A stretch of DNA of 64,000 bases from Microbacterium sp. STN6 (lineage in GTDB: Bacteria > Actinomycetota > Actinomycetes > Actinomycetales > Microbacteriaceae). Below the pieces are notes generated by a model. It searched no databases. It was not told the origin of the DNA and saw nothing but the letters and a program-made list of their open reading frames with translations. The stretch lies in assembly GCF_026410545.1 (NCBI RefSeq), contig NZ_JAPMIT010000003.1, forward strand, positions 434,001 to 498,000, given 5' to 3'. Shown here one piece after another: positions 1 through 8,691 of the stretch (positions within the stretch are counted from its first letter, which is position 1; each line of letters begins with the position of its first letter). Position numbers and translations under genes: made by a program.

Positions 1-2
1 CG

Positions 3-128
3 CATGCTGCCCACATCGAACTGGCCGCCCTGGGCGACGAGGTCTGCGTCGTCGGCGCGGGAGCAGTCGCATTCGACCACCTGAAGGTCCTCGCCGGCGC
101 GGCAAGCCGAGAACCCACGCACGCCTGA
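3..128 (+). CDS. C-terminal end of a ROK-family protein (partial)
   Basis: Forty-one codons of an open frame enter from the left edge and stop at TGA 126-128. The visible end reads ELAALGDEVCVVGAGAVAF, which resembles the last helix of ROK-family sugar kinases and regulators, where a sequence like 'LGDxAGVIGAA' closes the protein. Sugar-use clusters of this type often carry a ROK protein, and the next gene downstream is a SIS-domain isomerase, which fits. The sugar-kinase signature and the DNA-binding domain lie outside the window, so kinase and repressor cannot be told apart. The stop codon lies inside the first unit of a 17-bp tandem repeat. Confidence 0.45.
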   Translation, partial: HAAHIELAALGDEVCVVGAGAVAFDHLKVLAGAASREPTHA

Positions 129-162
129 AACCAATGCACGTCTGAAACCCACGCACGCCTGA
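112..162 (+). repeat. 17-bp tandem repeat, three units, spanning a stop codon
   Basis: Three adjoining 17-bp units lie at 112-128, 129-145 and 146-162. Units 1 and 3 are identical (AACCCACGCACGCCTGA) and unit 2 differs at three positions. The first unit forms the last codons and TGA of the upstream gene. The other two are untranslated copies that repeat the stop region. Confidence 0.85.
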
Positions 163-220
163 GAGCTGCCCGGCAGCACCGCGCACCACCCGAACCCTGA
201 GCAGACACGGAGGCCTCCTC

Positions 221-802
221 ATGACCGACTGGATGCACGACCAACTCGACGCGCACGTGAACGCGGGCAGGAGCGCCGAGGCGCTGCTGCCCGGCATCCG
301 CTCGGTGGCCGAGAGGCTGTGCGAGGCCTTCGCCGCCGGCCACATTCTCTACACCTTCGGCAACGGGGGCAGCGCGGCCGACGCCCAGCACTTCACGGGC
401 GAGATCATCGGCCACTACAAGCGCGACCGGCGGCCACTGCCCGCCGTGACCCTCAGCACCGACCCCACCACCATGACGTGCATCGCCAATGACTACTCGT
501 ACGACGACGTCTTCAGCCGTCAGGTCGAGGCGCTCGCGAGGCCCGGCGACGTGGTCGCCGCGTTCACGACGAGCGGCAACTCCGCCAACGTGGTCTCGGC
601 GCTGCGCCGGGCGCGCGAGAACGGCGCGACCACCGTGCTGTTCGGTGGGGGCGACGGCGGTGCGGCGCTCCCGTTCGCCGACCACGTGCTGCTTTCGCCG
701 TCGAGCGTCACCCCCCGTATTCAGGAGGTGCACACGCTCATGCTGCACCTCATCTCGGAGTACGTTGACGCGTGGGCCGCCGACGACAAGGAGTACGTAT
801 GA
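221..802 (+). CDS. SIS-domain sugar-phosphate isomerase (GmhA-like)
   Basis: This 193-residue protein is a single SIS domain with the length and motifs of D-sedoheptulose-7-phosphate isomerase (GmhA). It has GNGGSAADAQH at 47-57, the phosphate-binding SGNS at 118-121, a glutamate at 61 where GmhA has a catalytic one, and IQEVH ending at His171, the other conserved catalytic position. It starts at ATG 221 after GGAGG. It overlaps the alpha-mannosidase by 4 bp (ATGA), so the two are probably co-translated. The glycosidase context suggests it handles a sugar phosphate made during catabolism rather than heptose for lipopolysaccharide, which a Gram-positive lacks. The actual substrate is unknown. 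Confidence 0.85.
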   Translation: MTDWMHDQLDAHVNAGRSAEALLPGIRSVAERLCEAFAAGHILYTFGNGGSAADAQHFTGEIIGHYKRDRRPLPAVTLSTDPTTMTCIANDYSYDDVFSRQVEALARPGDVVAAFTTSGNSANVVSALRRARENGATTVLFGGGDGGAALPFADHVLLSPSSVTPRIQEVHTLMLHLISEYVDAWAADDKEYV

Positions 803-3495
803 GCGCCGCCGACGACGACCGCGCCGGCACGAAGAGAGCGGATGCGGCGCGCGACCGCGCCGAGCCCCGCCCCGCACCTGCCAACGCCCCGATCGCCAAC
901 GCCCCCGCGGGCCCACAGCCCGCCGGCCTCGACCACACGCGGCGCCCGCAGGCCACGCCCGACCGCACGATCCACATGATCGGCAACGCGCACATCGACC
1001 CGGTGTGGCTCTGGCCGTGGCAGGAGGGCTACCAGGAGGCCCGCGCCACCTTCGCCTCGGCGTGCGACCGCATGGACGAGTACGACGACTTCATCTTCAC
1101 GTGCGACCAGATGGTGCTGCTCAGCTGGGTCGAAGAGAGCGACCCCGCACTGTTCGAACGCATCAAGCGCCGCGTCGCCGAGGGTCGCTGGGTCAACGCG
1201 GGCGGCTGGTGGGTTGAGCCCGACTGCAACATGCCCATGGGCGAGAGCTTCGTGCGCCAGGGCCTGTACGGGCAGCGCTACCTCGCGTCGCGCTTCGGCG
1301 CGCCCGCCACCGTCGGCATGAACGTCGACCCGTTCGGCCACAACGTGATGCTGCCGCAGATCCTGCGCGGGCAGGGTCTCGACAGCTACATGTTCCTGCG
1401 CCCCGGCCCGCACGAGAGCGACTTCGGCTCGAGCCTCTTCTGGTGGCAGGCGCCCGACGGCAGCCGCGTGCTCGCCTATCGCATCCCGTTCGAGTACGGC
1501 AGCCCGGCCGGTTCGGTCGAGGGCCAGACCGAGAAGTCGCTCGCCGCGCTCGACCGCGGCCTCGGCGACGTGATGGTCTTCTACGGCGTGGGCAACCACG
1601 GCGGCGGCCCGACCAAGGCCAACATCGAGTCGATCCACCGCTACGACCGCATGGGATCCTTCGGAAGGATGACGATGTCCTCTCCCCGCACCTACTTCGA
1701 CGAGGTGCTCGCTCGCGGTGACGCCGCGCTCGCGAGCCTGCCCGTGCGCACCGACGACCTGCAGCATCATGCCGCGGGCTGCTACTCCGCGCACTCGGGC
1801 ATCAAGGCGTGGCAGAAGCGCGCGCAGCACGCGGTTCTCTCCGCCGAGCGCTGGGCCGCGATCACGGCGGTGCACGACGACATCGCCTACCCGCGCGACG
1901 AGCTCGCGACCGCCTGGAAGCAGGTGCTGTTCAACCAGTTCCACGACGTGCTGCCCGGTTCGGCCATCGAGCCGTCGTATGACGACGCGCGCGACCAGCT
2001 CGGCGAGGCGATCTCCATCGCCAAGCGCATCATCGTGCGCGCGCACAACGTGCTCGCCCGGCAGATCGACGTGCCGTTCGACGAGGGCACCCAGCCCGTC
2101 GTCGTCTTCAACCCGCATCCCTGGCCTGTCTCGACCGACGTCGAGATGCAGTACGGCGGCCAGCGCGCGGGCGTGCACGTCGTCGACGACGAGGGGCGGA
2201 TGGTCGTCTACCAGCGCACCCAGTCGACCGCGACCACCGACGACCAGAGTCGGGGCGCGGTCGTCTTCCGCGCCGACGTGCCCGCGCTCGGGTACCGCCT
2301 GTTCCGCATCAAGCCCGGCGCGATGCCGTTGCCCGAGCCGACCGCGCTGCAGGTGCGCGCCGCCTCGACGGGCGACGCCGCGCATGTGCTCGAGAACGAC
2401 CTCGTTCGCATCGAGCTCGATGCCGCCACCGGCTGGATCAGCTCGTACCTCGACAAGCAGACCGGCGTCGACGTGATGGCCTGCGTCGACGGCGCGAGCC
2501 ACACGCAGGTCTGCGACGACCCGACCGACACGTGGGGCCACCGTGTGGTGTCGTACGCGTGGCCCGGCGCGAGCATGACGCTCGGCAGGATCGTGGTGCG
2601 CGAGACGGGGCCCCTTCGCGCGCGGGTGCGTGTAGAGCGGGCGTGGGGCGCATCCGCTCTGACGGAGGAGTTCGTGCTCGACCACGACAGCCGGGTGCTG
2701 CGCGTGAACGTGACGCTCGACTGGCGCGAGCACGCACACCTGCTGAAGCTGCGGTTCCCGACGGTGCTCGAGACGCCGAGCGCCACGTACGAGGTGCCGT
2801 TCGGGCATCTGGCGCGGCCGGTCGATGGCGCCGAGGAGCCGGCGCAGTCGTGGGTCGACCTCACGGGAACGGTCGACGGCGCGCCCGCCGGACTCACGGT
2901 CGTGACGACGAACAAGCACGCGTACGACGTGTCGCCGAGTTCGCCGGGCGGCGCCAGCGAGGGCAGCGCCGCGCAGCCCAGCGTCGGCGTCACCGCCGTG
3001 CGCAGCCCCGTCTACTCGTGGCACGACCCGCGCCTGCTCGACGCCGACGGCGTCTACAGCTACCAGGACCAGGGCATCCAGCGCTTCAGCTACGAACTGG
3101 TGCCGCACGCCGGCGACTGGCGCACCGCCGACCCCACGCGCCGCGCCGCACTGCTCGGCTCGCCCGTGCGCGCGATGCAGGAACCCTCGCACCCCGGCAC
3201 CCTGCCCCCATCCCACTCGTTCGCCTCAGACGGCGGCGACGCGGTCATGATCACGGCCCTCAAGGGCAGCGAAGACCCCACGGATGCCGCGGGCACCGGC
3301 TCGGCCGACCTGATCGTGCGTGCGGTGGAGACCCGGGGCGAGGCCGCCTCCACCCGCATCGAGCTTCCCGTGGTGGACCGCGTGCTCGAGGAGTCGTTCG
3401 GGCCCAGCCAGATCCGCACGTTCCGGGTGCCGAAGGACCCGGCGCTGCCCGTCGTCGAGGTGGACCTGATCGAGTGGGTGCTGGGCGAGAAGTGA
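799..3495 (+). CDS. Alpha-mannosidase, glycoside hydrolase family 38
   Basis: A retaining alpha-mannosidase of 898 residues. The GH38 domain begins with the zinc-binding HID in NAHIDPVWLWPW (about 63-74). The catalytic nucleophile is Asp177 in NVDPFGHN. The middle helical domain and C-terminal beta-sandwich domains of the family follow at full length. The first 55 residues are Ala/Pro-rich and not conserved. No signal peptide is visible, so it probably acts in the cytoplasm on imported mannosides. The start at ATG 799 overlaps the isomerase stop. The 3' end overlaps the next gene's GTG start by 4 bp, giving a tight three-gene operon. Confidence 0.93.
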   Translation: MSAADDDRAGTKRADAARDRAEPRPAPANAPIANAPAGPQPAGLDHTRRPQATPDRTIHMIGNAHIDPVWLWPWQEGYQEARATFASACDRMDEYDDFIFTCDQMVLLSWVEESDPALFERIKRRVAEGRWVNAGGWWVEPDCNMPMGESFVRQGLYGQRYLASRFGAPATVGMNVDPFGHNVMLPQILRGQGLDSYMFLRPGPHESDFGSSLFWWQAPDGSRVLAYRIPFEYGSPAGSVEGQTEKSLAALDRGLGDVMVFYGVGNHGGGPTKANIESIHRYDRMGSFGRMTMSSPRTYFDEVLARGDAALASLPVRTDDLQHHAAGCYSAHSGIKAWQKRAQHAVLSAERWAAITAVHDDIAYPRDELATAWKQVLFNQFHDVLPGSAIEPSYDDARDQLGEAISIAKRIIVRAHNVLARQIDVPFDEGTQPVVVFNPHPWPVSTDVEMQYGGQRAGVHVVDDEGRMVVYQRTQSTATTDDQSRGAVVFRADVPALGYRLFRIKPGAMPLPEPTALQVRAASTGDAAHVLENDLVRIELDAATGWISSYLDKQTGVDVMACVDGASHTQVCDDPTDTWGHRVVSYAWPGASMTLGRIVVRETGPLRARVRVERAWGASALTEEFVLDHDSRVLRVNVTLDWREHAHLLKLRFPTVLETPSATYEVPFGHLARPVDGAEEPAQSWVDLTGTVDGAPAGLTVVTTNKHAYDVSPSSPGGASEGSAAQPSVGVTAVRSPVYSWHDPRLLDADGVYSYQDQGIQRFSYELVPHAGDWRTADPTRRAALLGSPVRAMQEPSHPGTLPPSHSFASDGGDAVMITALKGSEDPTDAAGTGSADLIVRAVETRGEAASTRIELPVVDRVLEESFGPSQIRTFRVPKDPALPVVEVDLIEWVLGEK

Positions 3496-5510
3496 GCGGG
3501 GCGGGCGGGGCCGAGGCGGGTGCGGCAGGCGCGAACGCTGCAGGCGCGAACGCTGCAGGCGCCCTCCCGCCCGAGCCCGCCCTCGCCGTCGCGGTCATTG
3601 ACGCGAACGGCACGCCGCACGCCGACCACCCCGACTTCCGCATCGAGCTGTCGTCGACGCCGGCCGAGCCGGGCACGCGCGTCGTCGTGCGCGTGCGGTA
3701 CGTGGGCGCCCGGCCGCTGGCGGCCGGCATCCGCGTATCTGCGTCGCTCGCCTCTGATGACCCGTGGTGGCTGATCCCCGGGCTGTTCTACGGCGAGAAT
3801 CGTCCGGCGGCGAACACGCGACGGTTCCCGCGGTTCGAGATCGGGGCCTTCGGTGCCGAGGCGGCCGCGGCGCTCGTGAGTTCGTCGTGGGAGTTCCGCG
3901 CCGATCGCGCCGCCACGCCGGCCGTGTTCGTTTGGGCGGGCCCCGGTCGCGGCGGCCTCGCGCTCGCCGCCGCCGAGAGCAGCCCGCTCGGCATCACGGG
4001 CGTCGGCCTCGCGCACGAGAGCGCCCGCGCGCCCGCCGCCGAGACCGCGCCCGCCACCGAGACCGCGCCCGCCGACGGCACAGCCACCGCCCACCTCACG
4101 TTTCCGTACCGCGAGGCGCCCGTCACCTACTACGGCGACGAGCGAGCCCGCCAAGCGGATGTCGCCACCCACCTCTTCTCCCCCGGCGACGCCGTTGAGC
4201 TCACCCTGCGCGTCTTCGACCTGGCCCCCGACCGCCACGCCTACGCGCCGATCCTGCGCACGCTGCACGCCGAGTCGGCCGCCAGCGCCCCGCTCAACCC
4301 GTGGGTCGACGTGCCGCACGCCGCCGACCTCGCCGCCGAGGGCCTGCTGCGCTGGCACTACGACCCCGACCCCGGCGTGCTGCTCGAGACTGTCGGCTTC
4401 GACCGCGGCGTCAGCGGCCGCGACGGCAAGAACGTCGACCGCCAGGCCATGCACGTCGGCTGGGTCAGCGGCATCCCCTGGGCGTACGCGCTGCTGCAGC
4501 ACGGCCTGCGTGTCGGCGCGGATGCGGAGGTCACCGCCGCCCGCCGCGTCATCGACTTCATCACCGCCACCCTCTCCCCCTCCGGCACGTTCTGGGGCGT
4601 CTGGTACCGCGACTCCGGCTGGAGCCAGAGCTGGACCGAGATCAAGCGCGGCCTGCACTCGCGCACCCTCGGCGAGGCGACGCTGTTCCTGGTGCGGGCG
4701 GCGGCGCTCGAGGCGTCACAGGCGCCTGCCAGAGCGGATGCTGCGTGGGAGCGCGCCATCCGCTCGAATCTCGATACCGTGGTCGCCCGCCAGCGCGCCG
4801 ACGGCAATCTCGGTTCGATCCACCATGCGGAGACCGGCGAGGTGCTCTCGTGGCAGGGTGCGGCCGGGCTCATGTGGATCCCGGCGCTGGTCGAGGCGGG
4901 CGACCGTGACGAGCGCTACCTGCCCGCCGCGCTTGCCGCGGGCCGCTACTACGTGCGCTTCGTCGAGCAGGAGTTCATTCACGGCGCGCCGGAAGACGTT
5001 GACCTCGCGCCCACCTCGGAAGACGGCTACGCGGCGATCATGGCGTACATGGCGCTGCACCGGGCCACGGGCGACGCCGCCTGGCTCGACCTCGCGCGCC
5101 GCGCCGCCGACTGGATGCTGACGTTCCGCTACACGTACAACGTGAGCTTCGAGCCGACGACGCTGCTCGGCACGTACGACTTCCGGTCGCGGGGAGCCGA
5201 CCAGGCGTCGCCGTCGAACCAACACCTGCACGCGTACGGCCTGGTGTGCACCGACGAGCTGCACGAGTTGGCTCGCGCCACCGGCGACCCGCACTATGCC
5301 GAGCGCGCCAACGAGACTCTGGAGTGCTTCCGCCAGTTCATCGCCCGCGACGACGGCGACTTCAACGCCTACCGCGGTATGGTCTCGGAGCGCTTCTACC
5401 AGACCGAATGCTTTCAGCCGAAGGGGATGCTGCTCACCCTCTCGCACGCCTGGAGCGTCGGCGTCCTCCTGCTCGCCTGCGAGCAGACTCTCGCCCGCAA
5501 CGTGGGTTGA
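3492..5510 (+). CDS. Six-hairpin glycosidase-like protein
   Basis: This 672-residue protein is read from GTG 3492, which overlaps the mannosidase stop as GTGA. Residues 2-30 are low complexity (GANAAGANAAGA, from two copies of a 15-bp unit). About 30-260 look like a beta-sandwich domain. From about 270 to the end the protein has repeated helical hairpins with conserved Trp, Asp and Glu, as in alpha/alpha-barrel glycosidases (WHYDPDPGVLLETVGFDRG, GTFWGVWYRDSGWSQSW). No exact family is recognised. Position suggests it works with the alpha-mannosidase on the same glycan. The frame opens far upstream inside the mannosidase, but that part is only a shadow. The TGA stop comes from the first unit of a dispersed repeat. 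Confidence 0.75.
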   Translation: MSGAGGAEAGAAGANAAGANAAGALPPEPALAVAVIDANGTPHADHPDFRIELSSTPAEPGTRVVVRVRYVGARPLAAGIRVSASLASDDPWWLIPGLFYGENRPAANTRRFPRFEIGAFGAEAAAALVSSSWEFRADRAATPAVFVWAGPGRGGLALAAAESSPLGITGVGLAHESARAPAAETAPATETAPADGTATAHLTFPYREAPVTYYGDERARQADVATHLFSPGDAVELTLRVFDLAPDRHAYAPILRTLHAESAASAPLNPWVDVPHAADLAAEGLLRWHYDPDPGVLLETVGFDRGVSGRDGKNVDRQAMHVGWVSGIPWAYALLQHGLRVGADAEVTAARRVIDFITATLSPSGTFWGVWYRDSGWSQSWTEIKRGLHSRTLGEATLFLVRAAALEASQAPARADAAWERAIRSNLDTVVARQRADGNLGSIHHAETGEVLSWQGAAGLMWIPALVEAGDRDERYLPAALAAGRYYVRFVEQEFIHGAPEDVDLAPTSEDGYAAIMAYMALHRATGDAAWLDLARRAADWMLTFRYTYNVSFEPTTLLGTYDFRSRGADQASPSNQHLHAYGLVCTDELHELARATGDPHYAERANETLECFRQFIARDDGDFNAYRGMVSERFYQTECFQPKGMLLTLSHAWSVGVLLLACEQTLARNVG

Positions 5511-5678
5511 GGAGTGCCGCAGGCACGTCTCGAAACCCGCCGCCTTGCTGGTTGAGGAGTGCCGCAGGCACGTCTCGAAACCCGCCGCCTTGCTGGTTGA
5601 GGAGTGCCGCAGGCACGTCTCGAAACCCGCCGTCTTGCTGGTTGAGGAGTGCCGCAGGCACGTCTCGAAACCCGCCGC
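5506..5678 (+). repeat. REP-like palindrome in four tandem 45-bp units
   Basis: Units begin at 5506, 5551, 5596 and 5641 with a constant 45-bp period and almost no variation. Each holds a 33-nt palindromic core that starts GTTGAGGAG, has the small stem GTGCC-GCA-GGCAC, and ends CGTCTCGAAACCC. A 12-nt linker follows. Related single copies lie at 6502, 7336, 43881, 51429, 51485 and 58190, with a minimal form at 36753. The first unit supplies the stop codon of the upstream gene. Confidence 0.9.
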
Positions 5679-5694
5679 GCTGTGCCCGCCGCGC

Positions 5695-5762
5695 CGAGAG
5701 TGGGCATTCGCGACGAGATCGCCTGTTCTGACACCCTCGTTCGTCGCGAACACCCACTCTCG
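5695..5762. repeat. Large imperfect palindrome, family 2, copy 1
   Basis: Arms at 5695-5716 and 5741-5762 match at 20 of 22 positions and enclose a 24-nt loop. The arm reads CGAGAGTGGG-N2-TTCGCGACGA. A related palindrome lies at 43793-43860. Both copies sit next to a REP-like copy, so the two families may travel together. It could also act as a transcription barrier between two convergent glycosidase genes. Confidence 0.75.
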
Positions 5763-5776
5763 CTGAGTTCTCTCAC

Positions 5777-5797
5777 GTTCAGCGCACTCCGCTGAAC
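5777..5797. terminator. Hairpin between convergent genes
   Basis: A perfect 8-bp stem GTTCAGCG / CGCTGAAC encloses CACTC. It lies between the 3' ends of two convergent genes and may end transcription in either direction. No T-run follows. Confidence 0.4.
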
Positions 5798-5846
5798 GCG
5801 CTCCGCTCACGCGTCGACTCAGCGCTTCCGGCCAAGGCTCCGCCGC

Positions 5847-8657
5847 TCAGCGCTTCCGCGCCGCCTGCGCCGTCAGTGTCGCATCGCCGACTCCATATGG
5901 TGGGAGTGAGACCGATTGGGCCCGATGCTGCCAATTCACCACCGCATCCACCTGCTCTCCGGTGATGTTGCGCAGGCGAACGCGCACTGCCCCGTCGGGG
6001 CCAGGGCGCAATTCGGCGAGCACCGACCCGGTCGGTTCGACACTCAGCAGCCCGGCCGCCGGCTCGCGAAGCCCGGCCGCCGGCTCGTGAAGCCCGGCCC
6101 CCGGCTCGCGCACCCCGGCTGCCAGCTCGCGCAGCTCGTCTGCCTGCTCGCGCAGCCCGCCGGGCTCGCCACTTCCGTTCGGTGCGCCCGCAGCATCCGC
6201 TCTGCGCTCGTCTGCAACACGCCCCTCCATCACGCGCGCCAGCACCGGCTCGAGCAGGTCGCGCCCGAAGACGCGCACATCCTGGCGGCGCACCGGCCCC
6301 GCGGTCGGCCTGAACCGGTAGTGGTACAGCCCGGTTCCACCCTGCGACGCCTGGAAGTTCGTGAAGTGCAGGTTGTTCATCACCCAGCTGTTCACATGCC
6401 CGCCGCGCACCTCGAGCCGCTCCGCCCACTGGCCCGTGTGGAACCCACCGAGCTGCACAAGCGGCGCCTCGATGGCACCCCACAGAATTCCCCCTGATGT
6501 GGGTTGAGGAGTGCCGAAGGCACGTCTCGCAACCCCGTGTTCCGCCGCGCGCGTTCCCCCGTTCACCCCGACCGCATGCTGAATCGAGTACCAGTCTTTG
6601 CTCGTGTCGGGCAGCTGCTCCGCATCCGCTTCGTATACCGCCCCCGCGGTCTCGAGCAGAAACCGCGGCTGCTCCACCGCGAACGGGAACGCCACGAACA
6701 GGCTCTCCGGCTCGAAGGTCGCCGGCTTCACCAGCCGCACGACCAGGTCGATGAGGTCGCTTCCGTCGTACAGGCTCAGCGTGGTCGTGGCGGAGGCGCG
6801 GCCCACTGCCGACGACCAGGTGACGCGCAGCCCGGCATCCGTGGCGGTGACCTGCGGTTCGTCGGCTCCGCGAGCCGTCTCGCGCACGAATTCCGGCCCC
6901 GGATGCTGCGGGTTGAAGTTCTTCGGGTTGTGCAGCATGGCGTGGTCGCTGCCCGGCGGAACGCTCTCGGCCACCAGCGCGCCGAGCCCGTGGCCCGCTG
7001 CGCCGTCGATGAGCTCGCGACCGGTGCGCTTGTCGACGAGCGAGACGACTCCCCCGGCGGCCGGGTCGACCTCGGCGCGATAGGTCTCGGTCTCGATCAC
7101 GCGCCCCGGCTTCGGCCCAGCGGATGGCCCCGGCACCGGCACGCTCACCACCGAGAAGGCCGGTACGGTCGCGACCACGCTCGCCCGGCGCACGCCGCCC
7201 ACCTCGAACTCGACGGGTTCGGTGCGCTCGCGCTCGCTCGTGTTGACGAGCACGACCGCGTCTGCTGCGGCCGCTCGAGTAGCGGTTTGCGCGTCTGCTG
7301 CGGCCGCTCGAGTAGCGGTTTGCGCGTCTGCTGCGGGTTGAGGAGCGCGAAGCGCGTCTCGAAACCCCCCAACCCGAAACACCCCTTCTATCGCCAGATC
7401 CCGCGCCAGGTCATACGCCGCATACGCGAACCCCATCTTCGCGTTGCGGTGCGAGTGACTGAACACCGAGTGCGGCTTCGAGTACGTCTCCCATGATCCC
7501 CACGTGTGCTCGCCGAAGAGCAGCAACTGCTCGTCGACCGCGTCGAGGTCGCGCACGATCTCTTGCTCGCCGCGCAGGCGCACGGGCCCGCGTCGGTAGC
7601 CGAGCACGGTGGCGAGCGGCACGGTGGCGAGCGGCACGGTGGTCTCGCCGCCATCCGCACCGCCGCCCGCCAACAGCGCGAGCGCCAGCGTCGACTGCGC
7701 CGCCCGCGCGAACGATCGCGCCTGCCGGTACACGCCGACCTCGAAGGCGGTCGAGCCGTGCCCGTGCGCCCACCAGTCGCTCCACTCGCCGCGCAGCACG
7801 GGCAGCTGCGGATCATCCGGCGGCTGGTTGCCCACCTGCGCCTGCAGCACATCGAGCGCGTCGTCGATCGTTGCCGTGCGCATCTGCACCTCGGGGTGCC
7901 GCGCATTCCAGTGCCGCACCACCTCGGTGAACAGCGCCGTCGGCCACCGGTTGTCGTTGCCCGCGTGCACGATCGCCGTGTCGAACGGCCAGTCTTCGCG
8001 CTCGCCGAGCCGCGCGATGAACTCGCCGATGCGCCGCTCCGCCAGCTCCACGTCGCCGTCGACGATCCCCCACTCCTCGCCGTACCCGTAGTGCGTCGAC
8101 AGCAGCGTGAACACGCGGCCGCCCGCGGGGCCTTCCCACCAGAACGCGCTCGGCTGCTCGAGTGGCGCGCGCCCGTGGTCCGGGTTCAGCGCCATGACGA
8201 GCCGGTCGATGCCGCCGCGCAGCATGCCGTCGACCTCGCCCCAGGCAATGCCGTTGACGTCGCCGTGTTGTTCCGTACGCACGCGGATGCCGCGCATCCG
8301 CAATTCGTCGAGTTGCTCTCGTGCGGCGTCGAACTCCCCCTGTGACGGCAGCTGCGTCATGTTGAGGTAGCCGCCGGTCACGCTGATGCGGCCCTCGGCC
8401 ACGCGTCGCCGCATGCGCTCGATGTCGCGCTCGCCGTCTGGGCGCTGCGCTGCCTCGCGCATGAAGCGCAGAACGGGGCGTGCGACCTCGAAGGTCCAGC
8501 GAAAGTCGTCTGGCCCGTCGCTCGCGTGCCGGTCGCACAGATCGAGCACGTGGCCGACGATCGCAGCGTGCATCGGGTCGATGATTCGCGGGCTGTTCGT
8601 GTAGCCGACGTCGTGGTGGGTGTGGCCGAGAAGCAGGATTCGGCGGATGCTGGACAC
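5847..8657 (-). CDS. GH38-like protein (DUF5054 type) with repeat-derived segments
   Basis: A 936-residue protein read from GTG 8657, with AAAGG about 10 nt upstream. The N-terminal GH38-like fold begins with the metal-site-like HTHHDVGYT (12-20) and continues with GYLNMTQLP, EQHGDVNG and HAGNDNRWP. These features match DUF5054-type proteins rather than classical mannosidases, so the catalytic activity is uncertain. Three stretches look inserted: DAQTATRAAA twice (about 444-466), REP-encoded residues near 431-441 and 708-719, and heptads of the LREPAAG type near 832-869. All keep the frame open. A LacI-type operator lies at 8674-8691, just upstream, so the gene is probably controlled with the ABC importer. 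Confidence 0.8.
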   Translation of the reverse strand: MSSIRRILLLGHTHHDVGYTNSPRIIDPMHAAIVGHVLDLCDRHASDGPDDFRWTFEVARPVLRFMREAAQRPDGERDIERMRRRVAEGRISVTGGYLNMTQLPSQGEFDAAREQLDELRMRGIRVRTEQHGDVNGIAWGEVDGMLRGGIDRLVMALNPDHGRAPLEQPSAFWWEGPAGGRVFTLLSTHYGYGEEWGIVDGDVELAERRIGEFIARLGEREDWPFDTAIVHAGNDNRWPTALFTEVVRHWNARHPEVQMRTATIDDALDVLQAQVGNQPPDDPQLPVLRGEWSDWWAHGHGSTAFEVGVYRQARSFARAAQSTLALALLAGGGADGGETTVPLATVPLATVLGYRRGPVRLRGEQEIVRDLDAVDEQLLLFGEHTWGSWETYSKPHSVFSHSHRNAKMGFAYAAYDLARDLAIEGVFRVGGFRDALRAPQPAADAQTATRAAAADAQTATRAAAADAVVLVNTSERERTEPVEFEVGGVRRASVVATVPAFSVVSVPVPGPSAGPKPGRVIETETYRAEVDPAAGGVVSLVDKRTGRELIDGAAGHGLGALVAESVPPGSDHAMLHNPKNFNPQHPGPEFVRETARGADEPQVTATDAGLRVTWSSAVGRASATTTLSLYDGSDLIDLVVRLVKPATFEPESLFVAFPFAVEQPRFLLETAGAVYEADAEQLPDTSKDWYSIQHAVGVNGGTRAAEHGVARRAFGTPQPTSGGILWGAIEAPLVQLGGFHTGQWAERLEVRGGHVNSWVMNNLHFTNFQASQGGTGLYHYRFRPTAGPVRRQDVRVFGRDLLEPVLARVMEGRVADERRADAAGAPNGSGEPGGLREQADELRELAAGVREPGAGLHEPAAGLREPAAGLLSVEPTGSVLAELRPGPDGAVRVRLRNITGEQVDAVVNWQHRAQSVSLPPYGVGDATLTAQAARKR
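6050..6163 (-). repeat. 21-bp coding repeat giving heptads
   Basis: On the minus strand, successive 21-bp units encode seven-residue repeats of the form LREPAAG, drifting to LHEPGAG, VREL and LREQADE. They lie in the C-terminal part of the DUF5054-type protein. The units differ by point changes, so they are older than the REP tandem. A short helical linker is plausible. Confidence 0.7.
6502..6534 (+). repeat. REP-like palindrome read in frame inside a gene
   Basis: A 33-nt copy runs from GGTTGAGGAG to CTCGCAACC with the small stem GTGCC-GAA-GGCAC. On the minus strand it is translated as part of the DUF5054-type protein (VARRAFGTPQPT) without breaking the frame. One base differs from the usual CTCGAAACC end. 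Confidence 0.85.
7261..7366 (+). repeat. 33-bp tandem repeat joined to a REP-like copy, in frame
   Basis: Two identical 33-bp units lie at 7261-7293 and 7294-7326. A third begins at 7327 but is cut after about 9 bp by a REP-like copy at 7336-7366 (stem GCGC-GAA-GCGC). All of it is translated on the minus strand as DAQTATRAAA repeats followed by GGFRDALRAPQPAA. The abrupt switch suggests that the REP copy inserted into, or recombined with, the third unit. Confidence 0.85.
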
Positions 8658-8673
8658 AGAACGCCTTTCGGTT

Positions 8674-8691
8674 TATGGCATCGTTGCCACA
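8674..8691. promoter_or_regulatory. Predicted LacI-family operator, site 1
   Basis: TATGGCATCGTTGCCACA is a near-palindrome 16 nt upstream of the DUF5054-type gene start. It shares the core TGG-N-ATCGTT-N-CCA with sites at 13232 and 14632. The probable repressor is encoded at 13422-14462. Confidence 0.7.

Noticed and set aside
2532-3491. N-terminal extension of the six-hairpin protein
   Set aside because: The frame is open but lies wholly inside the alpha-mannosidase gene and is Arg-rich shadow sequence; GTG 3492 fits the overlap pattern of the operon.
5506-5678. Possible small CRISPR array
   Set aside because: The spacing is regular, but the 12-nt linkers are also nearly identical, so there are no diverse spacers, and no cas gene is present.
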